Shown here: positions 1-8,046 of the stretch, one piece after another
Layout: each line of letters opens with the position of its first letter
How positions within the stretch are numbered: position 1 is the first letter of the stretch
NCBI GenBank assembly: GCA_002695185.1
Contig: NZOF01000163.1
Location: 18,269 to 82,268, forward strand
Origin: Erythrobacter sp.
GTDB taxonomy: Bacteria > Pseudomonadota > Alphaproteobacteria > Sphingomonadales > Sphingomonadaceae
Direction: 5' to 3'
DNA length: 64,000 nt
Program-made: the position numbers and the translations under genes
The notes under the pieces: generated by a model
The model's input: only the letters and a program-made list of their open reading frames with translations
Databases searched by the model: none
What the model was told of the DNA's origin: nothing

Positions 1-244
1 CGCTGGGTGCGCGGCCGCGGAGCCATCCGCCCTGCTCAAGCTCGCCCTGATAGGTGAAAGCGGCACGCTGCGGAACCGGCGGCGGCGTAGGGGCGGGTAA
101 TGGAGTGGGCGCAGGCGGCGGAGCAGGGCGCACCGGCTGGACCGACTCATTCCCGCCCGCTATCATGATATCGGCTTGCGGCGTGGACACCGCGCAAGCG
201 GCTGTCGAAAGAAGGAGAAACGGCGCGACCCGGTGCAATTTCAC
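1..244 (-). CDS. Exported lipoprotein, probably M23 family metallopeptidase (N-terminal part only)
   Basis: The frame starts at a GTG (244..242) that overlaps the stop of the DUF2093 gene as GTGA, and it leaves the window at base 1. The 81 visible residues begin with a hydrophobic segment ending LLLSTAAC, a plausible but weak lipobox because Thr sits at -3. A Pro/Ala-rich linker follows, then AAFTYQGELEQGGWLRG. That last stretch resembles the N-terminal domain of sphingomonad M23 endopeptidases, which cut peptidoglycan cross-links in the periplasm. The catalytic HxH region lies outside the window, so the family is inferred from the linker and neighbours only. Confidence 0.6.
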   Translation of the reverse strand, partial: MKLHRVAPFLLLSTAACAVSTPQADIMIAGGNESVQPVRPAPPPAPTPLPAPTPPPVPQRAAFTYQGELEQGGWLRGRAPS

Positions 245-444
245 GGTTTCAGCCGCTCCGTCGCCAGCTGGGGTGTCGCATAGGCTTCCTGGTGATCGAC
301 GGACCAGTAGCGCAGTTCTTCCAGGGGTATCGGGACCCCGCTGGCCGCGCAGAATACGTGGTTTCCGGTGCGCAACACGCGAAAGCCGTTGGGACCGTAG
401 TGCAATTTCGCCTCGCCGGACGAGGAATTCTTGTTCATCAGCAT
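241..444 (-). CDS. DUF2093 domain-containing protein
   Basis: This 67-residue protein carries the DUF2093 signature across most of its length: KLHYGPNGFRVLRTG, then HVFCAASGVPIPLEELRYWSVDHQEAY. The family is small, alphaproteobacterial and of unknown function. It is often found beside xseA, as here, 23 bases downstream of it. Its stop overlaps the GTG of the following lipoprotein gene, so the two are probably cotranslated. No signal peptide or membrane segment is visible, so it should be cytoplasmic. The single Cys in FCAASG is part of the family pattern. Confidence 0.85.
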   Translation of the reverse strand: MLMNKNSSSGEAKLHYGPNGFRVLRTGNHVFCAASGVPIPLEELRYWSVDHQEAYATPQLATERLKP

Positions 445-467
445 GGGATCATCCTAGCAGGCTGCGT

Positions 468-1934
468 CTAGCCGAACAAATCATCCTGCGTCGGCGGCGT
501 TCCGGACTTCGGCGGTTTGCGGCGCGGTTGGGGCGCAGGCGCGGTGGCTGGGACATTGCCGGTCGAGACCGGTAGATCACCGTCGCGGAATTTGAGGATC
601 AGGCTGGCGTGTTTGGCCGCCTCTGCCTTGTCGGTGAGCGTCCCGCCCTCGATGCCCGTCACGCGAACATAGCCACGCTTCAACACCGTATCGGGATCGA
701 GCGAATGCATGACGCGTCCGAGACCAGCCAGGCGTTCACGTCCTTCGGCCAGCGGTCGCCGGACCAGTACCTGTTCCAGCCGCACACTTTCGAGCTTTCC
801 GCGCGCCTCTCTCAGACCGCCCCGCAGCACCGAAGGTGACAGGCGGAGATTGCCCAGACGCTCCCGGCTTTGCGCCGTACGATCGCGGAGACCGCGCTTG
901 AGACGTTCTGCCTGGTCGTCGAGCTTCTGCGCCTGCGGCTGCAGCAGAGCCTCGGGCGTGGGGAGCCGGTCGGTTCGGGCTTCCAGCCGTTCGCGCCCCA
1001 ACTGGACCGGACGTATGATCGCACGCCTGCTCCGCGCACCGAAATCGGCCAGTCCCGCGGCCAGTTCGTGCCGCACCGGAACGGCGATTTCAGCCGCCGC
1101 TGTGGGCGTGGGCGCCCGGCGGTCAGCCGCGAAATCGGCCAGCGTCGTATCTGTTTCGTGCCCTACCGCGCAGATCGTGGGGATCGTGCAATCGGCGACT
1201 GCGCGCACGACCTCTTCCTCGTTGAAGCTCCACAAATCCTCGATCGAGCCGCCGCCGCGCGCGACGATCACCAGATCGGGCCGGTCGGGATGGCCTTCGG
1301 GCATGGCGGAGAACCCGCGCACCGCCCCGGCCACCTGCGAAGCGGCGCCCTGGCCCTGCACCAGCACCGGCCACACCACCACACGGCTTGGGAAACGGTC
1401 GGCCAGGCGGTGGAGGATATCGCGAATCACTGCGCCGGTGGGCGAAGTCACCACGCCGATGGTGCGCGGCAGGAAGGGCAGCGGCCGCTTGCGCTGCTCG
1501 TCGAACAGACCTTCGGCAGCGAGGCGGGCGCGGGTCTTTTCCAGCAGCGCCAGCAATGCACCTTCCCCTGCCAGCTCCATCCGCTCGATGACGATCTGGT
1601 ACTTGCTGCGGCCGGGGTATGTGGTGAGCTTGCCGGAAGCGACGACTTCCAGCCCGTCCTCGGGATTGAACGGCAGGCGCTGGGTGTTTCCGCGCCACAT
1701 TACCGCATCGATCACCGCTTTTTCATCCTTGAGCGCAGCATAGAGATGCCCCGAGGCTGCGCGCTTCACCCCTGACAGCTCGCCGCGGAGGCGCACGAAA
1801 CCGAAGCGATCTTCCACCGTCCGCTTCAGGATGTTGGAGATTTCGCTCACCGACAGCGGCTCGGCGTTGTCGCCGGGGCGACGCTTCGCTACCAAGCCTT
1901 CGTCTTCGGAATTTGACGGGAAATCGGCGGCCAT
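468..1934 (-). CDS. xseA: Exodeoxyribonuclease VII large subunit
   Basis: This is the large subunit of exonuclease VII, which degrades single-stranded DNA to acid-soluble oligonucleotides in repair and recombination. The 488-residue product has the N-terminal OB-fold ([21 protein letters not shown], then RLRGELSG), the catalytic core with [30 protein letters not shown] and [13 protein letters not shown], a long helical region, and the closing VLKRGYVRV motif. The frame stays open far upstream, but that part lies antisense to purD. I chose the ATG at 1934..1932 because it gives the usual short N-terminus [16 protein letters not shown]. That start overlaps the purD start codon on the other strand. 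No xseB is in the window. Confidence 0.93.
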   Translation of the reverse strand: MAADFPSNSEDEGLVAKRRPGDNAEPLSVSEISNILKRTVEDRFGFVRLRGELSGVKRAASGHLYAALKDEKAVIDAVMWRGNTQRLPFNPEDGLEVVASGKLTTYPGRSKYQIVIERMELAGEGALLALLEKTRARLAAEGLFDEQRKRPLPFLPRTIGVVTSPTGAVIRDILHRLADRFPSRVVVWPVLVQGQGAASQVAGAVRGFSAMPEGHPDRPDLVIVARGGGSIEDLWSFNEEEVVRAVADCTIPTICAVGHETDTTLADFAADRRAPTPTAAAEIAVPVRHELAAGLADFGARSRRAIIRPVQLGRERLEARTDRLPTPEALLQPQAQKLDDQAERLKRGLRDRTAQSRERLGNLRLSPSVLRGGLREARGKLESVRLEQVLVRRPLAEGRERLAGLGRVMHSLDPDTVLKRGYVRVTGIEGGTLTDKAEAAKHASLILKFRDGDLPVSTGNVPATAPAPQPRRKPPKSGTPPTQDDLFG

Positions 1935-3210
1935 GAATATCCTTTTGCTCGGCAGCGGCGGGCGCGAACATGCTCTGGCATGGAAACTGGCGCAATCGCC
2001 CAAGTGTGACAAGCTGTGGGCGAGCCCCGGCAACCCCGGCATGGAAGAATGCGCCGAATGCGTTCCGCTCGATAGCAGCGACCATGCGGCGGTGGTCAAG
2101 TTCTGTGAGCAAAATTCGATCGGCCTCGTAGTCATCGGCCCGGAAGGCCCGCTGGTCGGAGGGCTGGCAGACAGTCTCGCGGACGCCGGCGTGCTCAGTT
2201 TCGGCCCCTCCAAGGCTGCGGCCCAGCTCGAAGGCAGCAAGGGCTTCACCAAGGATCTGTGCGAGCGGGCGAATATTCCCACCGCACGGTTCGAGCGCTG
2301 CACCTCGCTGGAAGCGGCGTGGGGCGCGCTCAAGAAATTCGATGCTCCCTTCGTGCTCAAGGCCGATGGGCTGGCCGCAGGCAAGGGCGTGGTGATCGCC
2401 GAAACGCGCGAGGAAGCGCAGCACGCCCTTTCGGAAATGTTCGACGGGCGATTCGGCAGCGCAGGCTCCGAAGTGGTGATCGAGCAGTTCCTGACCGGCG
2501 AGGAAGCGAGCTTCTTTGCGCTGACCGATGGTGAGACCATCGTCCCGCTCGCCAGCGCGCAGGATCACAAGCGCGTGGGCGATGGCGATGAAGGCCCCAA
2601 CACGGGTGGGATGGGCGCGTATTCGCCTGCGCCGGTGCTGACCGACAAGCTGCGCGATCAGGCCATGCGCGAAATCATCGAGCCCACGGTCCGCACCATG
2701 CGCGAAGAAGGAATGCCCTATTCGGGCGTGCTCTATGCCGGGCTGATGCTGACCAAGACCGGCCCGCAGCTGATCGAATACAATGTCCGCTTCGGCGATC
2801 CCGAATGTCAGGTGCTGATGATGCGGCTCGAGAGCGATCTGGTGGAGCTGATGCTCGCCAGTGCCGAACGCCGCCTTGGCGAAATAGAGGCTCCCCGGAT
2901 GAGCGACGATTTCGCACTTACCGTGGTTATGGCAGCGGAAGGCTATCCCGGCACACCGAAAAAGGGCGGCGAGATCGACTTGGGCAGCGCCGAGGAGAAC
3001 GGTGCAAAGGTCTTCCATGCCGGTACGAAGCGCGACGGCGGCTGGCTCGTCGCCAATGGGGGGCGCGTGCTCAACGTCACCGCGAAAGGCGCGACGGCTA
3101 CCGAAGCGCAGGCCGCGGCCTATGAGGCGGTTGACGCAGTGGAGTTTCCCGACGGCTTCTGCCGCCGCGACATCGGCCAGCGCGAGGTGCGCCGCGAGCG
3201 GCACGGGTAG
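1933..3210 (+). CDS. purD: Phosphoribosylamine--glycine ligase (GARS)
   Basis: PurD makes glycinamide ribonucleotide from phosphoribosylamine, glycine and ATP in de novo purine synthesis. The 425-residue product matches the usual family length. It has the N-domain [17 protein letters not shown], the ATP-grasp region [26 protein letters not shown], and [12 protein letters not shown] near metal and substrate sites. The ATG at 1933 is the family start. The 34 codons open upstream are antisense to xseA and not conserved in character. It is transcribed alone, divergent from xseA, and a hairpin follows at 3242-3272. Confidence 0.96.
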   Translation: MNILLLGSGGREHALAWKLAQSPKCDKLWASPGNPGMEECAECVPLDSSDHAAVVKFCEQNSIGLVVIGPEGPLVGGLADSLADAGVLSFGPSKAAAQLEGSKGFTKDLCERANIPTARFERCTSLEAAWGALKKFDAPFVLKADGLAAGKGVVIAETREEAQHALSEMFDGRFGSAGSEVVIEQFLTGEEASFFALTDGETIVPLASAQDHKRVGDGDEGPNTGGMGAYSPAPVLTDKLRDQAMREIIEPTVRTMREEGMPYSGVLYAGLMLTKTGPQLIEYNVRFGDPECQVLMMRLESDLVELMLASAERRLGEIEAPRMSDDFALTVVMAAEGYPGTPKKGGEIDLGSAEENGAKVFHAGTKRDGGWLVANGGRVLNVTAKGATATEAQAAAYEAVDAVEFPDGFCRRDIGQREVRRERHG

Positions 3211-3241
3211 GGCTCTCTCACTCGAGATGATGCGACACAGG

Positions 3242-3272
3242 GTAGGCGCCGGGCTTCCGAACCAGCGCCTAC
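3242..3272 (+). terminator. Hairpin downstream of purD
   Basis: A perfect 8-bp inverted repeat, GTAGGCGC (3242-3249) with GCGCCTAC (3265-3272), has a 15-base loop and starts 31 bases after the purD stop. A second weak hairpin, AGGGA/TCCCT at 3292-3305, is followed by ATTTT. Neither has a strong T-tract, so this is a possible 3' end rather than a clear intrinsic terminator. Confidence 0.4.
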
Positions 3273-3410
3273 ACTCGGTTCGTCCTGCGTGAGGGACGTA
3301 TCCCTATTTTCCGCCTTCTTTCTGACACATTTGGCCTCGCATCCGTTTGCTTGCGGTCGGTTTGTGCCGATGTTGAGCGCACAGGGGACACATGATCGAA
3401 GGAATTACCC

Positions 3411-3797
3411 ATGAGATATCTCCCTACCGTACTCGCAGGATCGGCCTTGATTTTCGCTAGCGGTGCAATCGCGCAGACCACGGATGATATGGAGGCGAAC
3501 ACGCCTCAGGACAATTCGACCGACCCTGCCATGAGCGGGCCGACAATGAGCGATCCGGCGACCGCAGGGACTTTCACCGATGCGCAGGTCCAAAGTTTCG
3601 CAGGAGCCATGCTGGAATTGCAGGCGTTGACCGGTGATGCCGCGACCAAACAGCAGCAGGCTGCGGCAATCATCGCCGACTCGGGCATCGACGCCGAAAC
3701 ATTCAATGCGATCGGCGCGGCAATGCAGAGCGATGACGATCTGGCCAGGCGCGTCCGGCTGGCCGCAGCGGAACTGCAGGGCAAACCCGCGGGCTAG
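3411..3797 (+). CDS. Small exported protein, DUF4168-like
   Basis: The 128-residue product has a clear signal peptide (MRYLPTVLAGSALIFASGAIAQ, cleavage expected after AIA) and a low-complexity linker rich in Asp, Thr, Pro and Met to about residue 55. A helical C-terminal half follows, with FTDAQVQSFAGAMLELQAL and a Gln-rich AATKQQQAAAIIADSGID. The FTDAQVQSFAGA pattern recalls DUF4168 periplasmic proteins, whose role is unknown. GAAGGA lies at an ordinary ribosome-binding distance before the ATG. It stands alone between purD and a convergent adenosine kinase gene, separated from the latter by a strong hairpin. Confidence 0.7.
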   Translation: MRYLPTVLAGSALIFASGAIAQTTDDMEANTPQDNSTDPAMSGPTMSDPATAGTFTDAQVQSFAGAMLELQALTGDAATKQQQAAAIIADSGIDAETFNAIGAAMQSDDDLARRVRLAAAELQGKPAG

Positions 3798-3815
3798 TCA
3801 GACCGCTTGATACTG

Positions 3816-3850
3816 CTGCGGGTCCTTGCCGATGCGACAAGGACCCGCAG
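3816..3850. terminator. Bidirectional hairpin between convergent genes
   Basis: A perfect 13-bp stem, CTGCGGGTCCTTG (3816-3828) with CAAGGACCCGCAG (3838-3850), closes a 9-base loop. It sits in the 99-base gap between the exported-protein gene and the convergent adenosine kinase gene. No T-tract follows on either strand, so it may act with Rho or as an mRNA 3' stabiliser. Its symmetry would serve both transcripts. Confidence 0.6.
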
Positions 3851-3896
3851 AGTAGACAGTTAGTTACCCAATCAAGAGAGCAACTGCGCCCGAAGA

Positions 3897-4892
3897 TCAG
3901 CCGAGCTTTTGCGCGACGAGAGCCTTCAGATCCTTCTCGCTGCGTGCGCCGATATGGCTGATGATCTCGCCAGCGCAGATGGCGCCCATCCGCAGACAGG
4001 TTTCCAGACCTTCACTGCGAGTGTGCCCGGTGAGGAAGCCAGCAGCGAAGAGATCGCCTGCACCGGTCGTATCGACAACCTGTTCGATCGGCTCGGCGGC
4101 AACTTCAGCGCGCGCTCCACCGGCAAGCGCTACGGCACCGTGGGCACCGCGCGTGGCGACCAATGTGGGCACCTTGTCCTTCAGCGCAGCCAGACCGGCT
4201 TCGAAATCGGCTTCACCGGTCAGCGTGGCGAGTTCGCCCTCGTTCACGAAGAGGATATCGATCTTGCCCTCTTCGATCAGCGCGCGGAAATCATCGCCGT
4301 GACGATCGATCACGAAGCTTTCCGACGCAGTGAAGGCCACCTTGCGGCCAGCGTTGCGCGCCACATCGATAGCCCGGCGCATGGCACTGCGCGGTTCTTC
4401 GGGATCCCACAGATAGCCTTCGAGATAGAGCACGCCCGCGCTGGCGATCAGTTCTTCGTCGAGCGCTGCAGGCGGCAAATATTGCGAGGCGCCGAGGAAG
4501 GTGTTCATCGTCCTCTCGCCATCGGGGGTCACGAAGATGAGGCAGCGGGCAGTCGGCGGTTCGGCATCGCGCGGAGCCGTATCGAAATCGATGCCGACGG
4601 CGCGGATGTCATGCGCGAAGATATCGCCCAATTGATCCTTCGCGACCTGGCCCACGAAAGCGCATTGCGCGCCCAGCGCAGCCATGCCCGCCAATGTATT
4701 GGCAGCCGATCCGCCCGAAATTTCCGTTGCGCGGCCCATCGCGCTGTAAAGTTCCTGCGCGCGCTCGGTGTTGACCAGGGTCATGCCGCCCTTGGCCAGG
4801 CCCAGTTCTTCGATCAGTTCGTCCTGGCAGGGGGCCATCACATCCACGATGGCATTGCCAATCGCGACGACATCGTAACGGGGGTCGGTCAT
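3897..4892 (-). CDS. Adenosine kinase, PfkB family sugar kinase
   Basis: A 331-residue PfkB-fold kinase. It shows the N-terminal substrate motif ISGGSAANTLAGMAALG (about 58-74) and the C-terminal signature DTTGAGDLFAAGF (274-286), in which Asp280 is the expected catalytic base. Alphaproteobacterial proteins of this subgroup (YDVVAIGNAIVDV start) are usually called adenosine kinases, phosphorylating adenosine to AMP in purine salvage. The substrate is inferred from that resemblance and not from binding residues I could verify. It is transcribed alone and ends next to the bidirectional hairpin. Confidence 0.85.
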   Translation of the reverse strand: MTDPRYDVVAIGNAIVDVMAPCQDELIEELGLAKGGMTLVNTERAQELYSAMGRATEISGGSAANTLAGMAALGAQCAFVGQVAKDQLGDIFAHDIRAVGIDFDTAPRDAEPPTARCLIFVTPDGERTMNTFLGASQYLPPAALDEELIASAGVLYLEGYLWDPEEPRSAMRRAIDVARNAGRKVAFTASESFVIDRHGDDFRALIEEGKIDILFVNEGELATLTGEADFEAGLAALKDKVPTLVATRGAHGAVALAGGARAEVAAEPIEQVVDTTGAGDLFAAGFLTGHTRSEGLETCLRMGAICAGEIISHIGARSEKDLKALVAQKLG

Positions 4893-5004
4893 ATTTTCTC
4901 CGCGCGGGATTTAAGAATTGGTCGGGCGCGGTTAGCGGTTCGTCGCGCAGAGGCCAAGGGCGGCGTTGACATTACCCGGCGCGGCAGCGATTCACGCCAG
5001 CCAT

Positions 5005-5691
5005 ATGATATCGCTGCCGCGCGCCCTTGCCTTGTCCTTCAGCCAGTTGCGCGATCCGACAATCCTCAGGGTTCTCGGCAAGAGCCTGCTGGTGACCATC
5101 GCGATTTTCCTGCTTCTGGGATGGCTGCTGAGCTTCGGCTTCGAAGCCCTGCTGGAATGGGCGGGGCTGGCCGACGGCAGCGGGGCAGGCACTCTGCTGG
5201 CCCTGCTCGCCACGCTGATCGGCGCATGGCTGCTGTTCCGCTTCGTCGCCTTGTTCGTATTGCAATTCTTCGCCGAGGAGGTTGTCCGGGCGGTCGAGGC
5301 GAAACATTATCCGGCTCAGGCCAGCGCTGCCAGATCGCTTCCACTCACGCAGGAACTGCGCAACGGCCTGCGATCGACGCTGCGGGCATTGGTGGTCAAT
5401 CTCATCGCCTTGCCCTTTGCCATTGCCCTGCTGGTCACGGGCGTGGGAACGGCGCTTCTGTTCTGGGCCGTGAATGCATTTCTGCTCGGGCGGGAACTGC
5501 GCGACATGGTCTGGTTGCGCCATCGCCAATCGGAGCAGGATATTGCGCCGCTCGGCCAAGGGGGACGTTTCCTTCTCGGCGGGGCGGTTGCGGGAATGCT
5601 GCTTGTGCCCGGCATCAACCTGCTCGCCCCCGTCATAGGCGCGGCGAGCGCCACCCATCTTGTCCATCGCGGGAGAGCCGCCGTTGCGTAA
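5005..5691 (+). CDS. EI24/CysZ-like integral membrane protein
   Basis: The 228-residue product is strongly hydrophobic, with helices near ILRVLGKSLLVTIAIFLLLGWLLS, LLALLATLIGAWLLFRFVALFVL, LVVNLIALPFAIALLVTGVGTALLFW and GGAVAGMLLVPGINLLAPVIGA. The N-terminus LPRALALSFSQLRDP and the GVGTALLFWAVNAFLLGRELRDMV region fit the EI24 family, which includes the sulfate transporter CysZ. I used the ATG at 5005 because an upstream start would add 13 residues the family lacks. Its stop overlaps the TTG of the lipoprotein gene that follows. No sulfate-assimilation genes are nearby, so transport of sulfate is not supported. Confidence 0.8.
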   Translation: MISLPRALALSFSQLRDPTILRVLGKSLLVTIAIFLLLGWLLSFGFEALLEWAGLADGSGAGTLLALLATLIGAWLLFRFVALFVLQFFAEEVVRAVEAKHYPAQASAARSLPLTQELRNGLRSTLRALVVNLIALPFAIALLVTGVGTALLFWAVNAFLLGRELRDMVWLRHRQSEQDIAPLGQGGRFLLGGAVAGMLLVPGINLLAPVIGAASATHLVHRGRAAVA

Positions 5692-6109
5692 TATGATCGC
5701 CCTGCTTGCCATGGCGGCAAGCCTGTCCGCCTGCGTGAGCACGCCGAAAACCATTCCGGGAGCCCAGCGCCCGGTCACGTCGACACGGCCACCGCCGCAA
5801 CAGCCCGTGCGACCTGCCCCATCGACCGGAGCGTTTATTGCGCCGAAGGTGATGAATGCGCAGGGACTGGAAGGGGTCATCGGGCGCGATGCCACCTCGC
5901 TGGCCAATCTGTTCGGTGCGCCGCGGCTGGAAGTGAAAGAGGGCGATGCTCTCAAGCTGCAATTCAGCGGCAGCGCATGCGTGCTCGATATCTATCTCTA
6001 TCCGCTGCAACCCGGCGGGCAACCCAGCGCCACCCATGTGGAGGCGCGCCGGGCCAGCGACAGTGCAGATGTCGATCGCGCAGCTTGTGTCAGAGCATTG
6101 CGGCGATAA
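5684..6109 (+). CDS. Hypothetical outer-membrane-type lipoprotein
   Basis: The frame encodes about 141 residues beginning MRNMIALLAMAASLSAC, with a good lipobox (LSAC) and acylation expected at that Cys. A Pro-rich linker follows, then a small folded region with VIGRDATSLANLFGAPRLEVKEGDALKLQFSG. I prefer the TTG at 5684 over the ATG at 5693: GGGAGAG lies 6 bases before the TTG, and the TTG start keeps an Arg in the signal n-region. It overlaps the EI24 gene by 8 bases and is probably cotranslated. I do not recognise a named family. The GxPxxxxxEG layout is reminiscent of SmpA/BamE-type small domains, but weakly. Confidence 0.7.
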   Translation: MRNMIALLAMAASLSACVSTPKTIPGAQRPVTSTRPPPQQPVRPAPSTGAFIAPKVMNAQGLEGVIGRDATSLANLFGAPRLEVKEGDALKLQFSGSACVLDIYLYPLQPGGQPSATHVEARRASDSADVDRAACVRALRR

Positions 6110-6170
6110 CGCGCCCTTAACTGCTATGACTTAGTCATTCCGCTATTCTTGGACCTTGGCGGAAATACTT

Positions 6171-7109
6171 ATGAATCCTTCTTTCGATATTCTGGCGCGC
6201 CGTGTCGCCGAAGATGGGCGTGTCAGTGCAGACGAACTGCTGGAGATGCGCCGCAGTGCGTGGCCGGATGGCGTTATCTCGAAGGACGAGGCCGAAGCGA
6301 TCTTCGCTCTCAATCGCCAGCTTACCGAACGTGGTCCCGGTTGGACCGATTTCTTCGTCGAGGCGATCGGCGAATTCGTCGTCAACCAGATCGCCCCCAA
6401 GGGCTATGTCGATGATGCCAACGCCGCTTGGCTGATGGCGCAGATCGATACCGACGGTCATCTGGGTTCCATGGCAGAGCTTGAGACCCTGGTCCGCATT
6501 TTCGAAATCGCCAAGAACGTCCCGCAAGAACTCAAGGACTATGCCATCCGCCAGATGGAGAAAGCAGTCGTCGAGGGCACCGGCCCGACCCGCCGGGGTG
6601 GCGCGCTGGAGGCAGGGAATGTCAATGCCACAGAAGCCCGGCTGCTGCGCCGCGCGATCTTTGCCCCCGCCAGCGACCGTCCGGCAGGCGTTAGCCAAGC
6701 TGAGGCGGAAATGCTGTTCCGTATCAAGGAGATAACCCTCACTGCCGACAATGCGCCTGAATGGAAGCAATTATTCGTGCAGGGTGTGGCGAATTATATA
6801 GAGGGTTTTGCCACCGAGGCGGCACAAATCGACCGAGAAAAAGCCATCGAACTCGAGCGATTCATGAATGACACCTCTTCGAGCGTCGGCGGTTTCCTGA
6901 TGCGCATGCTCGGCACACTACCGGATAAAGCAGGCTTTCAGCGTGCCAGTCAGGGTGGCCTTGGTGTGTTTGCGGATCGCGAGGCCGAGGCCGCAAGGGG
7001 TAAGGTCATCACCGAGGCGGAGCAGGTCTGGCTCGACCGGAAGATCGATCAGGATGGCAAGGTAGACGAGTACGAACAGGCACTGCTCGATTTCCTTGCG
7101 GAAGGCTGA
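6171..7109 (+). CDS. Acidic protein with internal duplication and D-x-D-G motifs, unknown function
   Basis: The 312-residue product has no signal peptide or membrane helix. It appears built from two related halves. VISKDEAEAIFALN followed by GWTDFFVEAIGEFVV in the first half resembles GVSQAEAEMLFRIK followed by EWKQLFVQGVANYI in the second. Short Asp-Gly motifs recur: EDGRVSADE, PDGVISKDE, DTDGHLGSMAE and DQDGKVDEYE. The last two look like EF-hand loop starts or TerB-type acidic helices. I know no characterised homologue. I chose the ATG at 6171 over an in-frame TTG 15 bases upstream. It is transcribed alone, convergent with the SUF operon. Confidence 0.75.
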   Translation: MNPSFDILARRVAEDGRVSADELLEMRRSAWPDGVISKDEAEAIFALNRQLTERGPGWTDFFVEAIGEFVVNQIAPKGYVDDANAAWLMAQIDTDGHLGSMAELETLVRIFEIAKNVPQELKDYAIRQMEKAVVEGTGPTRRGGALEAGNVNATEARLLRRAIFAPASDRPAGVSQAEAEMLFRIKEITLTADNAPEWKQLFVQGVANYIEGFATEAAQIDREKAIELERFMNDTSSSVGGFLMRMLGTLPDKAGFQRASQGGLGVFADREAEAARGKVITEAEQVWLDRKIDQDGKVDEYEQALLDFLAEG

Positions 7110-7168
7110 TCAGCCTAACCATGCGCTGTATTTTCTCGAAGAGCTCGTCATAGCGCGACATAATTCGC

Positions 7169-7528
7169 TTATACCATAAAGCTTTCGCCGCACCCGCATG
7201 CACCCTTGGCATTCGGATTCTCAAAAACGAACCCGGCAGAAAAGTCATCTTCCACCCAGTCCATCGTGCTGCCTACGAGGTAGAGGACGCTTGCCCCATC
7301 GATGTAGAAGATGCCGCCCGGCGTTTCGATCTTCTCGTCGAATTTTGCCTCTTCGCTCACGTAGTCGACGGAATAGGCAAGGCCAGAGCAGCCGCGGCGG
7401 GGGGTCGATAGCTTGACGCCGATCGCGTCGTCCGGTGCCTTCGCCATAAGTTCGGCGATACGGGCTTCTGCGCCCTTGGTCAGGATAACGGCAGCTTTCG
7501 GGGCAGGGCGGGTGGCAGTTTCGACCAT
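7169..7528 (-). CDS. sufA: SUF A-type iron-sulfur carrier (HesB/IscA family)
   Basis: The 119-residue protein has the three conserved A-type cysteines, Cys47 in RRGCSGLAY and Cys111/Cys113 in GACGCGESF. A-type carriers receive Fe-S clusters from SufBCD and pass them to apo-enzymes. The ATG at 7528 overlaps the previous stop as TAATG, so it is the last cotranslated gene of the SUF operon. An upstream in-frame start would add 18 residues inside sufT and lacks family support. A second A-type protein, ErpA-like, lies at 37208-37537. Confidence 0.92.
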   Translation of the reverse strand: MVETATRPAPKAAVILTKGAEARIAELMAKAPDDAIGVKLSTPRRGCSGLAYSVDYVSEEAKFDEKIETPGGIFYIDGASVLYLVGSTMDWVEDDFSAGFVFENPNAKGACGCGESFMV

Positions 7529-8046
7529 TACAGCATTCCCAATTCGAGCCGCGCTTCGTCGGACATCTTTTCCGGGCTCCACGGAGGATCCCAGACAAGG
7601 TTCACCTCGGCGTCGCGCACACCTGGTACGCTGGCCGCGCGCAATTCGACTTCACCCGGCATCGATTCCGCCACCGGGCAATTGGGCGTCGTCAGCGTCA
7701 TGTTGACCGTGACATCGCATTCGTCATCGACTTCCACGCCGTAAATGAGGCCAAGATCGTAGATGTTTACGGGGATTTCAGGATCGTAGATCTCCTTCAG
7801 CGCCGAAATGACGTCCTGCTGGAGCTTGCCGCCAGTTCCGGTCGCAGGGTCGGCATCGGGCTTCTTCTGGAGGAAGCCTTCGAGATAGTCCCGCTTGCGC
7901 TCCAGCTTCTCGCCCGCGGTTTCTTCAGGCTCCACCGCATCGGAAACGCGGGCCCGAGGCGGTTTGCCGACCACTGTATCGGCGGGCGACGGTGCAGCGA
8001 TGAAATCCTGTTCGTCGCTTTTGATAGGTGTGGTGGGCTTGTTCAT
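7528..8046 (-). CDS. sufT: SUF system Fe-S assembly protein, MIP18/DUF59 domain (SufT-like)
   Basis: The 172-residue product has a variable, probably disordered N-terminal 70 residues, then a DUF59 domain with VISALKEIYDPEIPVNIYDLGLIYGV, MTLTTPNCPVAESMP and NLVWDPPWSPEKMSDEAR. The Cys in NCPVAE is the usual metal-binding residue. Such proteins assist Fe-S cluster maturation, and in alphaproteobacteria they sit in the suf operon after sufS, as here. Start and stop overlap sufS (ATGA) and sufA (TAATG). The symbol sufT follows general usage for this domain and is less certain than the domain itself. Confidence 0.88.
   Translation of the reverse strand: MNKPTTPIKSDEQDFIAAPSPADTVVGKPPRARVSDAVEPEETAGEKLERKRDYLEGFLQKKPDADPATGTGGKLQQDVISALKEIYDPEIPVNIYDLGLIYGVEVDDECDVTVNMTLTTPNCPVAESMPGEVELRAASVPGVRDAEVNLVWDPPWSPEKMSDEARLELGML

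Noticed and set aside
3909..5696. Long plus-strand open frame opposite the adenosine kinase gene
   Set aside because: It is the complement of a strongly recognised PfkB gene in high-GC DNA and runs on through the EI24 gene in another frame. It has no domain and no start context.
7009..7248. Small minus-strand frame overlapping the 3' end of the duplicated acidic protein gene
   Set aside because: It starts within the end of sufA, is antisense to the acidic protein for about 100 bases, and lacks a clear ribosome-binding site. The internal MSRYDELFEKIQRM start is tempting but unsupported.
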